Numbered from the stretch's first letter, positions 8,875 to 18,264 are shown. The stretch is 64,000 nucleotides of DNA from Paracoccaceae bacterium (GCA_022448245.1 JAKVCO010000013.1:1-64000), one strand, 5' to 3'. Made by a program: numbers and translations. Notes: generated from the letters alone by a model not told the origin.

Positions 8875-10530
8875 TTAGGCCGCGAAGCCCCACTTATAGA
8901 CCTGGGGCAGGTAAGCGATGTGCATATCTACGCCCACGAGGCCTTCCACGTGGTGGCGCGTGATCGTGCGCCAGTACGGCTGGATCGTCACACCTTCGTC
9001 GACCATGATCGCCTGGATCTTGCCCATCACCACGCGGCGTGCATCTGCATCCGCGATGGAGTTGGCTTCTGCCAGGAGGCTGTCGAACTCGGCGTTGGAG
9101 AAGCCGCTCTCGTTCCACGCTTCGCCGGAGCGATATGCGAGGCCGAGAACCTGCGTGCCCAGCGGACGGTGGTTCCAGTTCGTCGAGGAGAACGGGTACT
9201 TGGCCCAGTCGTTCCAGAACGTGGAGCCCGGCAGAACGGTCCGGCGAACCGGGATACCTGCGTCGCGCAGCTGTGCTGCAACGGCGTCGGTCGTGTTCTT
9301 GCGCCAGTCGTCATCAATGGAGATGAGCTCGTGCTCGTAGTCACCCATGCCAGCTTCTTCCATGAGGGCTTTCGCCTTCGCAGGATCGAAGGGCAGGCGG
9401 CCCACTTCTGGGTCGAATTCCGGGTGCACGGGGCCCACGTGGCTGTTTTCAGCCGGGATACCGTTGCCGGAGACGCCGAGCTCGAGGCACACAGCGTTGT
9501 CCACTGCCATGGCGAGAGCCTGGCGAACGCGCTTGTCCGCGTAAGGCACCTGGCCGTCGACTTCGGCGACCTGGTTCGGACGGATCACGACGGTTGCGCC
9601 GGAGACCACGTCGGACTGAACGAGGCCGAGGCCCGTCATGATGTCCACGAAGTCACCCACGGATTCCCAGTTCATGTCGATTTCTTCGGCCTCGAAGGCT
9701 GCGACGAACGCGGCCGGGTCGGTGCCGTAATCGACGAACTCGATGCGGTCGAGATACGCGCCTTTACCGGCGGCATACCCCCACCAGTCGTGGCCTTCGT
9801 TGCGCACAACCGTGCCTTTGACGCCCACTTCGAGGGTCTCAGGCATGTAAGGGCCAGTGCCCACTGCGGTGCCCATCATGTCCTCGGGGTTGTGGGAGGA
9901 GTGCACGATCGCTGCAGGGTAGTCGGCCATGCCCGCAATGAGCGTGATGTCCGGGTTCGGCAGGCTCAGAACAACGGTGTTGCCGTCGACCGTGATCGCG
10001 CCGTCGCGTGCCATGTTGGTGGCGTCGTCGATGAGCACGGCGAAACGGCCGGCCATGGAGTTACCTTCGACGTCCTTCTCACACCAGCCAGCGATGTTGC
10101 GTGCAACGTCTTCGGCGGTGAAGTCGTCACCGTTGTTCCACTTCACGCCCTGGCGGACGTTCAGGCGGTACTCGGTGGCGTCGTCGTTCACTTCCCAGCT
10201 CTCAAGGAGCATCGGCTCGAAGGAGCCGTCGGAGTTGTACTCGACGAGGTACTCGAGCCAGCCCGCGGTGTAGGTCGCGATCTGGGTCCAGTCATACGTA
10301 CGCGGATCTTTGAGCGCGCGCACTTCCATCTGCATGCGGATCGTGCCGCCTTGCTGCGCATGGGCACCAGCTGCTGCAGGCGTCGCGCCGATCATGGCGT
10401 AGGCCGTCCCGGTTGCAACACCAAGCGCCGTGGCACGTGCGAGGAACTCGCGGCGGTCCATGAGGCCAGCCTTGTGCTCCTCTGCGTACATCACCGCGGC
10501 GGGATGCACCTTGGGTTTCATATGCGTCAT
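8875..10530 (-). CDS. ABC transporter substrate-binding protein, peptide/nickel family (SBP_bac_5), Tat-type signal
   Basis: Periplasmic solute-binding protein of the importer, 551 residues. The N-terminal MDRREFLARATALGVATGTAYAMIGATPA has the twin-arginine pattern RREFL, so it is probably exported folded by Tat. The family fold shows in LLESWEVNDDATEYRLNVRQGVKW, FTAEDVARNI, and KRVRQALAMAVDNAV. The start at 10530 is supported by AGGGAG six bases upstream; longer and shorter starts (10551, 10521) are possible. Family substrates include peptides, opines, sugars and nickel, and none can be chosen here. An AraC regulator ends 244 bases upstream on the same strand. Confidence 0.92.
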   Translation of the reverse strand: MTHMKPKVHPAAVMYAEEHKAGLMDRREFLARATALGVATGTAYAMIGATPAAAGAHAQQGGTIRMQMEVRALKDPRTYDWTQIATYTAGWLEYLVEYNSDGSFEPMLLESWEVNDDATEYRLNVRQGVKWNNGDDFTAEDVARNIAGWCEKDVEGNSMAGRFAVLIDDATNMARDGAITVDGNTVVLSLPNPDITLIAGMADYPAAIVHSSHNPEDMMGTAVGTGPYMPETLEVGVKGTVVRNEGHDWWGYAAGKGAYLDRIEFVDYGTDPAAFVAAFEAEEIDMNWESVGDFVDIMTGLGLVQSDVVSGATVVIRPNQVAEVDGQVPYADKRVRQALAMAVDNAVCLELGVSGNGIPAENSHVGPVHPEFDPEVGRLPFDPAKAKALMEEAGMGDYEHELISIDDDWRKNTTDAVAAQLRDAGIPVRRTVLPGSTFWNDWAKYPFSSTNWNHRPLGTQVLGLAYRSGEAWNESGFSNAEFDSLLAEANSIADADARRVVMGKIQAIMVDEGVTIQPYWRTITRHHVEGLVGVDMHIAYLPQVYKWGFAA

Positions 10531-10714
10531 CTTTTTCTCCCTGTGACACAATCATACTTTGTGGGGGGCAGCCCTGTGACAGGCCACGTTGAGCGGTGAT
10601 CTCTAGCGCGGACGCGCCTTGTTTGCTTCGCGCTCACTCTTCCCCAGCGCTTTGGCATTCGGCACCATCTGGCGGCGTAGGTCAACGGTCCCTATCGAAC
10701 ATTCCTATTCTAAA

Positions 10715-10735
10715 TGCGACATGGCGAAGGTCGCA
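10715..10735. promoter_or_regulatory. Inverted repeat upstream of the ABC importer, candidate operator
   Basis: TGCGAC (10715-10720) and GTCGCA (10730-10735) form a perfect 6-base inverted repeat with a 9-base spacer, about 185 bases upstream of the binding-protein start and just after the AraC-family gene. It may be a binding site for that regulator or another one. AraC proteins more often use direct repeats, so the assignment is weak. Confidence 0.3.
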
Positions 10736-10774
10736 AAGTGGTCCTGCGCCTTAGCATGCGGGATTTGGGGCGTT

Positions 10775-11599
10775 TCAGAACCTAGCGGGAGGTTTGCTTT
10801 TGCGCCGGAAGTCAGAGGGCGTCTGACCCGTTGTTTTCAGGAATGCGCGCGTAAAATAGGCGGCTGATGAAAAACCAAGCCCTTCCGCGATTCTTTTGAC
10901 CGGGCGATCTGTCCCGGTGAGGAGCGAACGCGCCTCATACATGATGCGCTGATTGAGAAGCTGGTGAGCCGATGCGCCGGCTGCGTTTTGGCACACACGC
11001 GTGAGATGAGTGGGCGTCACGCCAAGCTCATCCGCCAGGGCCCCGACATTGGTGCCCGAGGCGTACCGTTCTTCGAGAAGTTTTGTGTACCGTTCCGCGA
11101 GTTTTTCGGAGGCGTTCTGGTTCTCGGCTGTCTTCAGATGGTTGGGCTGGCGTTCTAGCCAGACGCCGAGAATGCCCGCGTGCATCCGGTCCGCCTTGGC
11201 AGAGGCGCCGTCCAGCGGGCGCGCCGCCTCGCGCTGCATCGCTTCAAAGAGGCTCACGAACTCAGAATGCAGGAGCAGATCGCGCGTCCGATGGAGGAGC
11301 GGACGTGTCGGCAGTTCCAGCGTCGGATGCGGGGTGATGCGCACAGCCGTCCCAAAGGTGCCCGGCTTGACCTCGAAGGCGTGGGGGGTGCCGGCAGGCA
11401 GGAACACGATGCTGTTTGAGGCGAACGCCATGCGTTTGCCTTCAATCATCAGCCGTCCCTGGCCCTTTGTGAACCAGATCAGCAAATGCGCCTCTTCCGC
11501 GTGAGGCTCTTCCGTGCACCAACGGCCCTTCGCTGCGATCTGGGAGATCGGAAGGATTGTGAGTGCGCGTTCTGTGTCGTCTGCCGAAGTGTCGGTCAT
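10775..11599 (-). CDS. AraC-family transcriptional regulator with N-terminal cupin domain
   Basis: A 274-residue regulator. Residues about 20-120 look like the cupin/AraC-binding domain (AEEAHLLIWFTKGQGRLMIEGK, FLPAGTPHAFEVKPG). The C-terminal 100 residues hold two helix-turn-helix units: GALADELGVTPTHLTRVCQNAAG and RIAEGLGFSSAAYFTRAFLKTTGQTPSDFRR, which is the AraC signature. The ATG at 11599 has AGGG six bases upstream; the frame also opens at 11614. It lies just upstream of the ABC importer on the same strand and probably regulates it. The ligand would then be the transported solute or a derivative (inference). Confidence 0.9.
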   Translation of the reverse strand: MTDTSADDTERALTILPISQIAAKGRWCTEEPHAEEAHLLIWFTKGQGRLMIEGKRMAFASNSIVFLPAGTPHAFEVKPGTFGTAVRITPHPTLELPTRPLLHRTRDLLLHSEFVSLFEAMQREAARPLDGASAKADRMHAGILGVWLERQPNHLKTAENQNASEKLAERYTKLLEERYASGTNVGALADELGVTPTHLTRVCQNAAGASAHQLLNQRIMYEARSLLTGTDRPVKRIAEGLGFSSAAYFTRAFLKTTGQTPSDFRRKSKPPARF

Positions 11600-11699
11600 G
11601 GTCTGCCCTGCCATGTTCGATTCTGGACACGTTAGTATTCACAATGCGATCTGCGAAGCCGCTAGATGTGGGGGCAGAGCTGCCGAAAAGGGCGAGATT

Positions 11700-12593
11700 T
11701 CAGGACGGTACCGATATCCTGTTCCATTGGCCCATGCGGGCACGGAACCACGTGCGCTGGCGCTTGGCGTATTGTCGCGTAGAGACGATCGCCGCTGCGC
11801 GGGCATCTGCTAATGAGAGCTCTCCGCGCAGATAGGCGATGAGTTCAGGCGCGCCGATAGCTTTGGCCCATGGGGCGGTCGGGTCCCAGTCGGGCTCCAC
11901 GGCGCGAGCTTCGTCCAGCGCGCCGTTCTCTACCATGATATCGAAGCGCTGCTCGATCCGCGCGTTCAGCCAGGCCTTCTCGGCATCAAGGACGAAGGCC
12001 GCTGCCTTTGACAGGGGCAGGAGAGGGGGCGGTGTCTCCTTTTGCCAGTCCGACAGCGATTTGCCCGTGGCCTCCTGCACCTCCCAAGCGCGCTGGACGC
12101 GCATCGGGTTCTGCAGATCGAGACCCGCTGCAGTCTGCGCATCGAGCGCAGCCAGCAGCGCCTCATGCCCCGCGCTCTTACGGATCGTATCGGCGCGGCG
12201 GCGGATGTCAGGGGGCGTCTCGGGGATTTCGACCAGCCCCTCGGTCAGCGCACGGAAGTAGAGGCCAGTGCCGCCAATGATGATCGGGGCAGGGCGCTGA
12301 GAGAGGAGGGGCGCCACCTCTCGCAGCCAGTGTCCGACTGAATAGGGCACCTCTCGCGAAACGTGCCCATACAGGAGGTGAGGCGCCTGCGCTTCTTCCT
12401 CCGCGCTCGGGCGCGCGGAGAGCACGCGCCAGCACGCGTAGACCTGCAGCGCATCGGCATTCACGATGCTGCGTCCTTGGGCGCGGGCCAGCCTCAGGGC
12501 CGTCGCTGACTTGCCCGACGCGGTTGGTCCCGCGATCAAGACGGGCGTGTCCAAACTGGTATTTTCTATCTGTGACAAATATTTGCTCGCCAT
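11700..12593 (-). CDS. miaA: tRNA dimethylallyltransferase
   Basis: Transfers dimethylallyl from DMAPP to A37 of tRNAs that read UNN codons. The P-loop GPTASGKS is at residues 22-29. The catalytic/substrate Asp is in [10 protein letters not shown] (usual family VNADSMQVY), followed by [14 protein letters not shown] and the C-terminal [16 protein letters not shown] and [14 protein letters not shown]. The 297 residues are normal. It is divergent from pyrH, and the 98-base gap holds both promoters. The stretch from the AraC start to the miaA stop (11600-11699) shows nothing I can identify. Confidence 0.96.
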   Translation of the reverse strand: MASKYLSQIENTSLDTPVLIAGPTASGKSATALRLARAQGRSIVNADALQVYACWRVLSARPSAEEEAQAPHLLYGHVSREVPYSVGHWLREVAPLLSQRPAPIIIGGTGLYFRALTEGLVEIPETPPDIRRRADTIRKSAGHEALLAALDAQTAAGLDLQNPMRVQRAWEVQEATGKSLSDWQKETPPPLLPLSKAAAFVLDAEKAWLNARIEQRFDIMVENGALDEARAVEPDWDPTAPWAKAIGAPELIAYLRGELSLADARAAAIVSTRQYAKRQRTWFRARMGQWNRISVPS

Positions 12594-12691
12594 AGTTCAC
12601 TCAATTGCAGGCGCATCACTGGCACGTAAATCGCCGTTGAACCGCCCACATTTTTCCGACACATATAGCGTGCATCACGGAGGGAAGAGCA

Positions 12692-13429
12692 ATGGCATCG
12701 GATATCACCACTACCGAAGAGCCTCGCTTTAATAGGGTCCTCCTGAAAATCTCCGGTGAAGCACTGATGGGTGACCAGGGATTTGGCCTGCACCCACCCA
12801 CCGTTGCCCGCATCGCGCAAGAGGTCAAAGGCGTCCACGAGATGGGGGTCGAGATTTGCATGGTCATCGGCGGCGGCAACATCTTCCGCGGCCTCCAAGG
12901 CTCGGCTCAGGGGATGGAGCGGACGACAGCTGATTACATGGGCATGCTGGCGACGGTGATGAACGCGCTCGCCATGCAATCCGCGCTGGAAGGGCTCGGT
13001 ATCTTCACCCGCGTGATCTCGGCCATCCCAATGGATCAGGTGTGTGAGCCTTATATACGTCGTCGCGCCGTACGCCACCTCGAGAAGAAGCGTGTCTGCA
13101 TCTTCGCGGCGGGCACCGGTAACCCCTATTTCACCACCGACACCGCCGCCACGTTGCGCGCGAACGAGATGTCGTGTGAGGCGATCTTTAAAGGTACTAA
13201 GGTCGACGGCGTTTACGATAAAGATCCGGTGAAGCACGACGATGCGGTGCGTTACGACAAGGTGAGCTACGACGAGGTGCTGCAGAAGCGGCTGGGCGTC
13301 ATGGACGCCTCAGCCATTGCGCTGGCCCGCGACAACAACCTGCCGATCATCGTCTTTTCGCTCGATGAGCCCGGCGGCTTCCGCGGTATACTCGCGGGCA
13401 AAGGCACTTTCACTCGCGTCCAAGACTAG
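12692..13429 (+). CDS. pyrH: UMP kinase
   Basis: Phosphorylates UMP to UDP in pyrimidine nucleotide synthesis; hexameric amino-acid-kinase fold. Visible motifs are [12 protein letters not shown] at the N-terminus, [42 protein letters not shown] and [10 protein letters not shown]. The 245 residues are typical. A strong Shine-Dalgarno GGAGGG lies before the ATG. In most bacteria pyrH is followed directly by frr. Here a secreted protein and a MarR regulator are inserted between the two (13432-14370). Confidence 0.97.
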   Translation: MASDITTTEEPRFNRVLLKISGEALMGDQGFGLHPPTVARIAQEVKGVHEMGVEICMVIGGGNIFRGLQGSAQGMERTTADYMGMLATVMNALAMQSALEGLGIFTRVISAIPMDQVCEPYIRRRAVRHLEKKRVCIFAAGTGNPYFTTDTAATLRANEMSCEAIFKGTKVDGVYDKDPVKHDDAVRYDKVSYDEVLQKRLGVMDASAIALARDNNLPIIVFSLDEPGGFRGILAGKGTFTRVQD

Positions 13430-13431
13430 CC

Positions 13432-13806
13432 TCAGAGGCTTTGCGCATTTCCCGGCACAATGCGCGAAACTGTGCCGCGCGGATATTCAGTGGTCAGATC
13501 CGTCATCATGATCTTCGCGTCAGCTTTGCGCACCGAGGTGCAGGAGTTCTGCGGCCCGTTCGTCCAGTCAATGAGTAGTGGTCCTCGCCCAGACGCCAAG
13601 CGCCGCGCAACTCGACCCCTGAGGGGGAGGGGGGTGGCGGCCGCGCGCCCGTCAACGGCGAAGTAGATCGGCCCCTCACCGTCGGGGGTGGCGATGTAGA
13701 GCGTATTTCCCGACAAAAGCCCGTCGAGTTGCCTGCTGAGGAGCGGGGCATCGGCGAGGGCAGGCGTCGCGGCAGCGAATGTCATGGCAATGAGTTCCTT
13801 TTTCAT
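13432..13806 (-). CDS. Small secreted protein of unknown function, 124 aa
   Basis: Signal peptide MKKELIAMTFAAATPALA, then about 105 residues without a domain I recognise. The middle contains a short strand-rich segment (NTLYIATPDGEGPIYFAVDGRAAATPL) and the end is rich in Thr and Arg. One cysteine is seen (NSCTSVRK). It is divergent from a MarR-family regulator, and the shared promoter carries a pair of matching palindromic repeats, so its expression is likely controlled by that regulator. It is convergent with pyrH, two bases apart. The secretion call is firm; the function is unknown. Confidence 0.7.
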   Translation of the reverse strand: MKKELIAMTFAAATPALADAPLLSRQLDGLLSGNTLYIATPDGEGPIYFAVDGRAAATPLPLRGRVARRLASGRGPLLIDWTNGPQNSCTSVRKADAKIMMTDLTTEYPRGTVSRIVPGNAQSL

Positions 13807-13820
13807 GGGGCGATCCTTTG

Positions 13821-13877
13821 GTCAGGTGTCTTGACTAAATGATGGCTCCGGTTGAGGGTCAGGCTGCCTGACTAAAA
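13821..13877. promoter_or_regulatory. Paired palindromic operator between secreted-protein gene and marR-like gene
   Basis: GTCAGGTGTCTTGACTAAAT (13821-13840) and GTCAGGCTGCCTGACTAAAA (13858-13877) are copies in the same orientation, 37 bases apart. The second contains a perfect 15-base palindrome, GTCAGG-CTG-CCTGAC; the first is the same palindrome with one mismatch. Both lie in the 75-110-base gap between divergent starts. This is the usual form and place of a MarR-family operator. Control of both genes by the adjacent regulator is inferred. Confidence 0.65.
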
Positions 13878-13917
13878 TTACTTGCGCCACGCCACCACTT
13901 GGCGCATGGCTGCAGGG

Positions 13918-14370
13918 ATGAGTGATGATCCGACACCCCAAGGCCGCGATCACGTGGGCCTCGACCTGTGGTTCACGTCTTTGGCGTGGGAGACGGAGAT
14001 GTTCGCGCGTGTTCAGCGGGCGGGGTTTGACGACATCTCTCTGGCCGATAGTGAGGTTTTGTCCGCGATACCGTTGTCAGGGGCGAGGCTTGTGGAGGTC
14101 GCGCGGCGCAGGCGGATAACCAAACAGGCCGCGCAGGAACGCATCGCGGCCCTCATAAAGCGGGGATACCTGACGTCCGCGTCCGATCCGCAGGACCGGC
14201 GCGCGCGCATTCTCAGCCACACCATACGGGGCCGGGCGCTGCGTGAGGCGCTCAACACGGCCAAGATCGCGCTTCACCGGGAATTGGAAGAAAAGCTGGG
14301 GGCCGACCGCTTTGTCGCGCTTCGCGAGGGGCTGGCCGAGGCCAAAGCTCTTTATACGCCGGGCGGCTGA
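13918..14370 (+). CDS. MarR-family transcriptional regulator
   Basis: A winged-helix regulator of about 150 residues. The DNA-binding region is in SGARLVEVARRRRITKQAAQERIAALIKRGYL, followed by the wing DPQDRRARILSHTIRGRALREAL, which matches the MarR pattern of DxRDRRxxxxxLTxxG. It is divergent from the small secreted protein with a paired palindrome between them. The start is uncertain: ATG at 13918 is used, but ATG at 13906 and TTG at 13882 are in frame and none has a convincing ribosome-binding site. The inducing ligand is unknown. Confidence 0.82.
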   Translation: MSDDPTPQGRDHVGLDLWFTSLAWETEMFARVQRAGFDDISLADSEVLSAIPLSGARLVEVARRRRITKQAAQERIAALIKRGYLTSASDPQDRRARILSHTIRGRALREALNTAKIALHRELEEKLGADRFVALREGLAEAKALYTPGG

Positions 14371-14457
14371 GCGCAGAAGATTTGGACCTCGTGGCTATAC
14401 AATGCGCCACCGCCCGCGATATACCGCCTTAACAGCGAGTTATGACAAAGAGCAGAC

Positions 14458-15024
14458 ATGTCAGACGAAATCATCGAACCAGATACCGCCGACCTTCAAC
14501 GCCGCATGGACGGCGCCATAGCATCACTGCGCACCGAATTTGCGTCGCTCAGGACGGGCCGAGCCTCGGCCTCTATGCTCGAGCCGGTGATGGTCGACGC
14601 CTACGGGCAGATGACCCCGATCAACCAGGTGGGCACCGTCAACGTGCCCGAGCCGCGGATGGTTACCGTCAACATCTGGGACAAGTCTCTGGTCGGTAAA
14701 GCCGAAAAGGCGATCCGCGAGAGCGGTCTGGGCATCAATCCCCAGCTCAACGGCACGATCATTATGCTGCCGATCCCCGAGCTTAACGAAGAACGCCGCC
14801 GCGAGCTGACGAAGGTCGCCGCGCAATACGCCGAAAGCGCTCGTGTGAGCATCCGCAACGTGCGTCGCGACGGGATGGATCAGGTCAAGAAGGCCAAGGG
14901 TGCTGGTATGTCCGAGGACGACCAGAAGCTTTGGGAAGGCGAGATCCAAGAGATGACCGACGCCATGATCAAACAGGTCGATGCCCAGCTTGAAACCAAA
15001 CAGGGCGAGATCATGCAGGTCTGA
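14458..15024 (+). CDS. frr: Ribosome recycling factor
   Basis: Splits post-termination ribosomes together with EF-G. The 188-residue protein has the RRF signature regions [38 protein letters not shown] (given here only to locate them, residues about 25-62), then [22 protein letters not shown], and [14 protein letters not shown] sequence [16 protein letters not shown]. The length and order are normal. It follows the MarR gene by 87 bases and precedes uppS by 182 bases. Confidence 0.97.
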   Translation: MSDEIIEPDTADLQRRMDGAIASLRTEFASLRTGRASASMLEPVMVDAYGQMTPINQVGTVNVPEPRMVTVNIWDKSLVGKAEKAIRESGLGINPQLNGTIIMLPIPELNEERRRELTKVAAQYAESARVSIRNVRRDGMDQVKKAKGAGMSEDDQKLWEGEIQEMTDAMIKQVDAQLETKQGEIMQV

Positions 15025-15206
15025 GGAGCAAAAGATTTCGGCGCGCGGCATTCTCTGCGCGTCGGCCTATTTCCGCCAAAAATTGTAGTTAACAGGGCAT
15101 TATCCCACGCAGTTTAGGCTGCATTTGTGCGATGTGCTGGAATTCCTTGCAGCTTTAGTCGTATGCTCTGGGAAAGAGAGGGCGCAGAGCCCCAAAGAGG
15201 AACCGG

Positions 15207-15941
15207 ATGGCAAAGATCACGACGAGTGCCCAGAGCAGTGGCGCCCCGTTCCATGTGGCTTGCATTATGGATGGCAACGGACGTTGGGCGCAGATGCGCG
15301 GACGGCCAAGACTTGTGGGTCACCACATGGGCGCAAAGCGCGTCCGGGAGATCGTGCAACGTTGCCCCGATGCTGGCGTTACGCACCTGACATTGTTCGC
15401 TTTTTCCACCGAGAACTGGAAGCGGACACAGACGGAAGTGGCGGGCCTCATGCGCCTTTTCCGTCGCTACATTATTAATGAGGCCAAGGGGCTGAAAAAT
15501 GCGGGTGTCCGCGTCCGTTTCATCGGTGACCGTATTCGTCTTGAAGACTCCCTCGTGAAGATGATGGACGATTTGGAGATGTTGACGGCTGACAACTCCA
15601 GCGTGCACCTGACAATCGCGCTCAACTACGGCGGGCGCGACGAGGTGACCCGCGCGGCTCGCCGCTTGGCCTACGAGATCGAACAGGGTGAACTGACGCA
15701 TAAGGATGTGGACGCCGAAACCCTTGCACGGTTCCTCGACACACGCTTCCTGCCGGACCCTGATTTGGTGATCCGAACCTCCGGCGAAGCACGCATTTCG
15801 AACTTCCTGCTCTGGCAGTCTGCCTATGCAGAGTACGAATTCATCGACACGCTGTGGCCCGACTTCTCGGCCGACGAATTCCAGCGCATCGTTGAGAGTT
15901 ATGGCAGCCGCGAGCGGCGCTTTGGTGGCGTCACCGCATGA
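15207..15941 (+). CDS. uppS: Isoprenyl (undecaprenyl) diphosphate synthase
   Basis: A cis-prenyltransferase that makes the C55 lipid carrier for peptidoglycan and other envelope glycans. The catalytic Asp22 lies in CIMDGNGRWAQMRG, followed by HHMGAKRVREIV, LTLFAFSTENWKR, and near the C-terminus PDLVIRTSGEARISNFLLWQSAYAEYEF. The 244 residues are typical. AGAGGA precedes the ATG. The stop overlaps the cdsA start. The 182-base gap before it (15025-15206) probably holds the promoter for the envelope operon; I see no clear box in it. Confidence 0.96.
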   Translation: MAKITTSAQSSGAPFHVACIMDGNGRWAQMRGRPRLVGHHMGAKRVREIVQRCPDAGVTHLTLFAFSTENWKRTQTEVAGLMRLFRRYIINEAKGLKNAGVRVRFIGDRIRLEDSLVKMMDDLEMLTADNSSVHLTIALNYGGRDEVTRAARRLAYEIEQGELTHKDVDAETLARFLDTRFLPDPDLVIRTSGEARISNFLLWQSAYAEYEFIDTLWPDFSADEFQRIVESYGSRERRFGGVTA

Positions 15942-16723
15942 GCGCTGATTCCCGGTGGGATGACCTCCGCACACGAGTGATCTCTGGCGTGGCGATGATC
16001 ATCGTCGGCGTGGCCGGCGTTGCTGCGGGCGGCGTTTGGTTCCAGATGCTGACGGTATTCGTGACCGCGGTCATGATCTGGGAGCTCTGGATGATGATCG
16101 AACCGACAAAGTCTGTGCCGGGGATGCTTCTGGCGGCGGGCACGGCATCGGTTCTGTCGGGGCTCTTTTTCGAGCCAGGCATCATTGCCTTCGCACTGGC
16201 TCCACCGATTGTGGGTGCGCTCGCGCTGAGGCGGGAGCGTCTGACGTTCGCGCTCTTTGCGTTGGCGATCATCTTTGCGGGGTGGGAGCTTGTCGTCTTC
16301 CGCTCGGCCTATGGCACGGTCTGGATCTTTTGGCTGATCATTGTCGTCGTGATGACGGATGTGGCGGGCTATTTCGCGGGCCGTATGTTGGGCGGGCCGA
16401 AGTTCTGGCCGCGCGTCTCTCCGAAAAAGACGTGGTCGGGCACGGTCGCAGGCTGGATCGGCGCGGCGATCGTTGGCGTAATCTTCATGTCGGTGACTGA
16501 AACGGGCGCCGGTCTGATCCTTGCCTCGGTGCTCGTCTCCTTCGCCTCGCAGCTGGGCGACATCGCCGAAAGCGCTCTGAAACGGCGTATGAAGGTGAAA
16601 GATAGCTCCACGCTGATCCCCGGACATGGTGGCCTCTTTGACCGATTTGACGGGCTTTTGGGGGCGTCACTCATGATGTTGATCGTGGCGCCCTTTGTCA
16701 TCACGACAGGCGCCGCTAGTTAA
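15938..16723 (+). CDS. cdsA: Phosphatidate cytidylyltransferase
   Basis: Makes CDP-diacylglycerol from CTP and phosphatidic acid in the inner membrane. The 261 residues carry about seven hydrophobic helices. The C-terminal CDS signature is complete: SALKRRMKVKDSSTLIPGHGGLFDRFDG. The gene overlaps uppS by four bases (ATGA). In many proteobacteria dxr follows cdsA, but here rseP follows after a 74-base gap with no remnant of dxr. Confidence 0.95.
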   Translation: MSADSRWDDLRTRVISGVAMIIVGVAGVAAGGVWFQMLTVFVTAVMIWELWMMIEPTKSVPGMLLAAGTASVLSGLFFEPGIIAFALAPPIVGALALRRERLTFALFALAIIFAGWELVVFRSAYGTVWIFWLIIVVVMTDVAGYFAGRMLGGPKFWPRVSPKKTWSGTVAGWIGAAIVGVIFMSVTETGAGLILASVLVSFASQLGDIAESALKRRMKVKDSSTLIPGHGGLFDRFDGLLGASLMMLIVAPFVITTGAAS

Positions 16724-16797
16724 GCGGCTTGTAAGTGCACACTTGATAAAGGGCGCAAAAGCGCTCACATCGCCAGAAACGTAAAGACAGGCAGGGC

Positions 16798-18162
16798 ATG
16801 GATATCAGCGGCATCATCGCGGCATTTGGCGGCACGACCTGGGCGCTCGCGGCCTTCATTATCTCACTCTCTGTGATCGTAGCTGTCCATGAATACGGCC
16901 ATTACATTGTGGGCCGCTGGTGCGGGATCAAGGCTGATGTCTTTTCGGTGGGCTTCGGCAAACCGCTTTTTCAACGCACGGATAAGCACGGCACTGTCTG
17001 GCAGCTCGCAGCCTTGCCTTTTGGTGGCTACGTGAAGTTTCGCGGAGATGCGAATGCCGCGTCCGCTGGCGAAGACGGTGAAGTGATGAGCACGCTTTCC
17101 CCGGAGGAGCGTCGCGCCACCATGCATGGGGCACCTATCTGGGCGCGCGCGCTGACCGTGGCTGCTGGCCCCGTATTCAACTTTATTCTGTCTGCTCTGA
17201 TCTTTGCGGCATTCTTCATGGTCAACGGCTCCGCGAAGGAGCCTTTGACCGTGGCTGAGCTGAGCCCCATGCCCGTCGCTGTTGACCTTCAGATGGGCGA
17301 TCAGATCACAGCTGTGAACGGCACCGATATCGCGTCGCTCGAAGATATCGCGGCTTTGCGGGATACGCTGCCGCGTACGCCGACGCTGGTTTACGATGTG
17401 ATCCGCGATGGCGATCAGCTGACCGTCGAGGGACCGCACACTTCGCCGCCCCTGGTGGTGGCGGTGAGCATTGATAGCGCCGCGCAAGATGCGGGTATTG
17501 AGGCTGGTGACGTGGTGCTGACCATCGACGGGGAGGTCATCACCGTCTTTGACGACATGATCGAGAAAGTCGCCGAAACGCAGGGCAAACCCCTCGCGCT
17601 TGAGGTTTGGCGTCCGACATCCGGCGGCAACGGGGAGGTGTTGAACTTCACGTTGGAGCCCCGCGCCACGGATGAGCGCCAGGCAGGCGGTGGGTTCGAG
17701 ACGAACTACCGGATCGGTCTGCGCGGCGGCACATTCTTTGAGCCGGTCACCGAGGCATTGAGCCCGGTTCCTGCTGTGACGGGCGCGGTGAGCCAAGTGG
17801 GGCTGATTATCGTCAGCTCGCTCGACGGTCTCTGGAACATCGTCACGGGCGTTATCGGGACCTGCAACCTTTCTGGCCCCGTAGGGATCGCCACCACTGC
17901 AGGCACCATGGCCTCACTGGGCGCCAGTGATTTCATCTGGTTCATCGCTTTCATCTCGACGGCGGTGGGGCTCGTGAATCTCTTTCCGATCCCCATCCTC
18001 GATGGCGGCCACCTCGTGCTCCACGCCTATGAGGCGGTGCGCCGCCGTCCGCCGTCAGCGCGGATCATGAACTGGCTCATGTTCTTTGGTCTCTCGGTCG
18101 TGCTGTTTGTGATGGTGTTCGGCCTGGCCAACGACATCTGGTGCCGCTTCGTCCTGCGCTGA
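16798..18162 (+). CDS. rseP: RIP zinc metalloprotease RseP (site-2 protease)
   Basis: Intramembrane protease that cuts anti-sigma factors and leftover signal peptides. The HExxH zinc site is HEYGH at residues 31-35 in the first helix. Two PDZ-like regions follow (about 130-290; for example VVAVSIDSAAQDAGIEAGDVVLTIDG). The third ligand motif is in the C-terminal helix NLFPIPILDGGHLV. The 454 residues are normal. It lies in the canonical place before bamA, with a 47-residue membrane protein inserted between them. Confidence 0.95.
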   Translation: MDISGIIAAFGGTTWALAAFIISLSVIVAVHEYGHYIVGRWCGIKADVFSVGFGKPLFQRTDKHGTVWQLAALPFGGYVKFRGDANAASAGEDGEVMSTLSPEERRATMHGAPIWARALTVAAGPVFNFILSALIFAAFFMVNGSAKEPLTVAELSPMPVAVDLQMGDQITAVNGTDIASLEDIAALRDTLPRTPTLVYDVIRDGDQLTVEGPHTSPPLVVAVSIDSAAQDAGIEAGDVVLTIDGEVITVFDDMIEKVAETQGKPLALEVWRPTSGGNGEVLNFTLEPRATDERQAGGGFETNYRIGLRGGTFFEPVTEALSPVPAVTGAVSQVGLIIVSSLDGLWNIVTGVIGTCNLSGPVGIATTAGTMASLGASDFIWFIAFISTAVGLVNLFPIPILDGGHLVLHAYEAVRRRPPSARIMNWLMFFGLSVVLFVMVFGLANDIWCRFVLR

Positions 18163-18264
18163 GGCGGCGCAGGGCAGGGGCAAAGACCCCGATGATACCC
18201 CGCCAGTGCCCCATTCCTGCCCTATTTGCCCGCGATCAAGGGGTATCACTGAAAGGGTAAAACG

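Noticed and set aside
8920..10599. Long plus-strand open frame (559 codons) opposite the ABC binding-protein gene
   Set aside because: It is the antisense shadow of a clear SBP_bac_5 gene. Its translation is rich in His, Val and Arg with no recognisable domain, and it has no matching ribosome-binding site.
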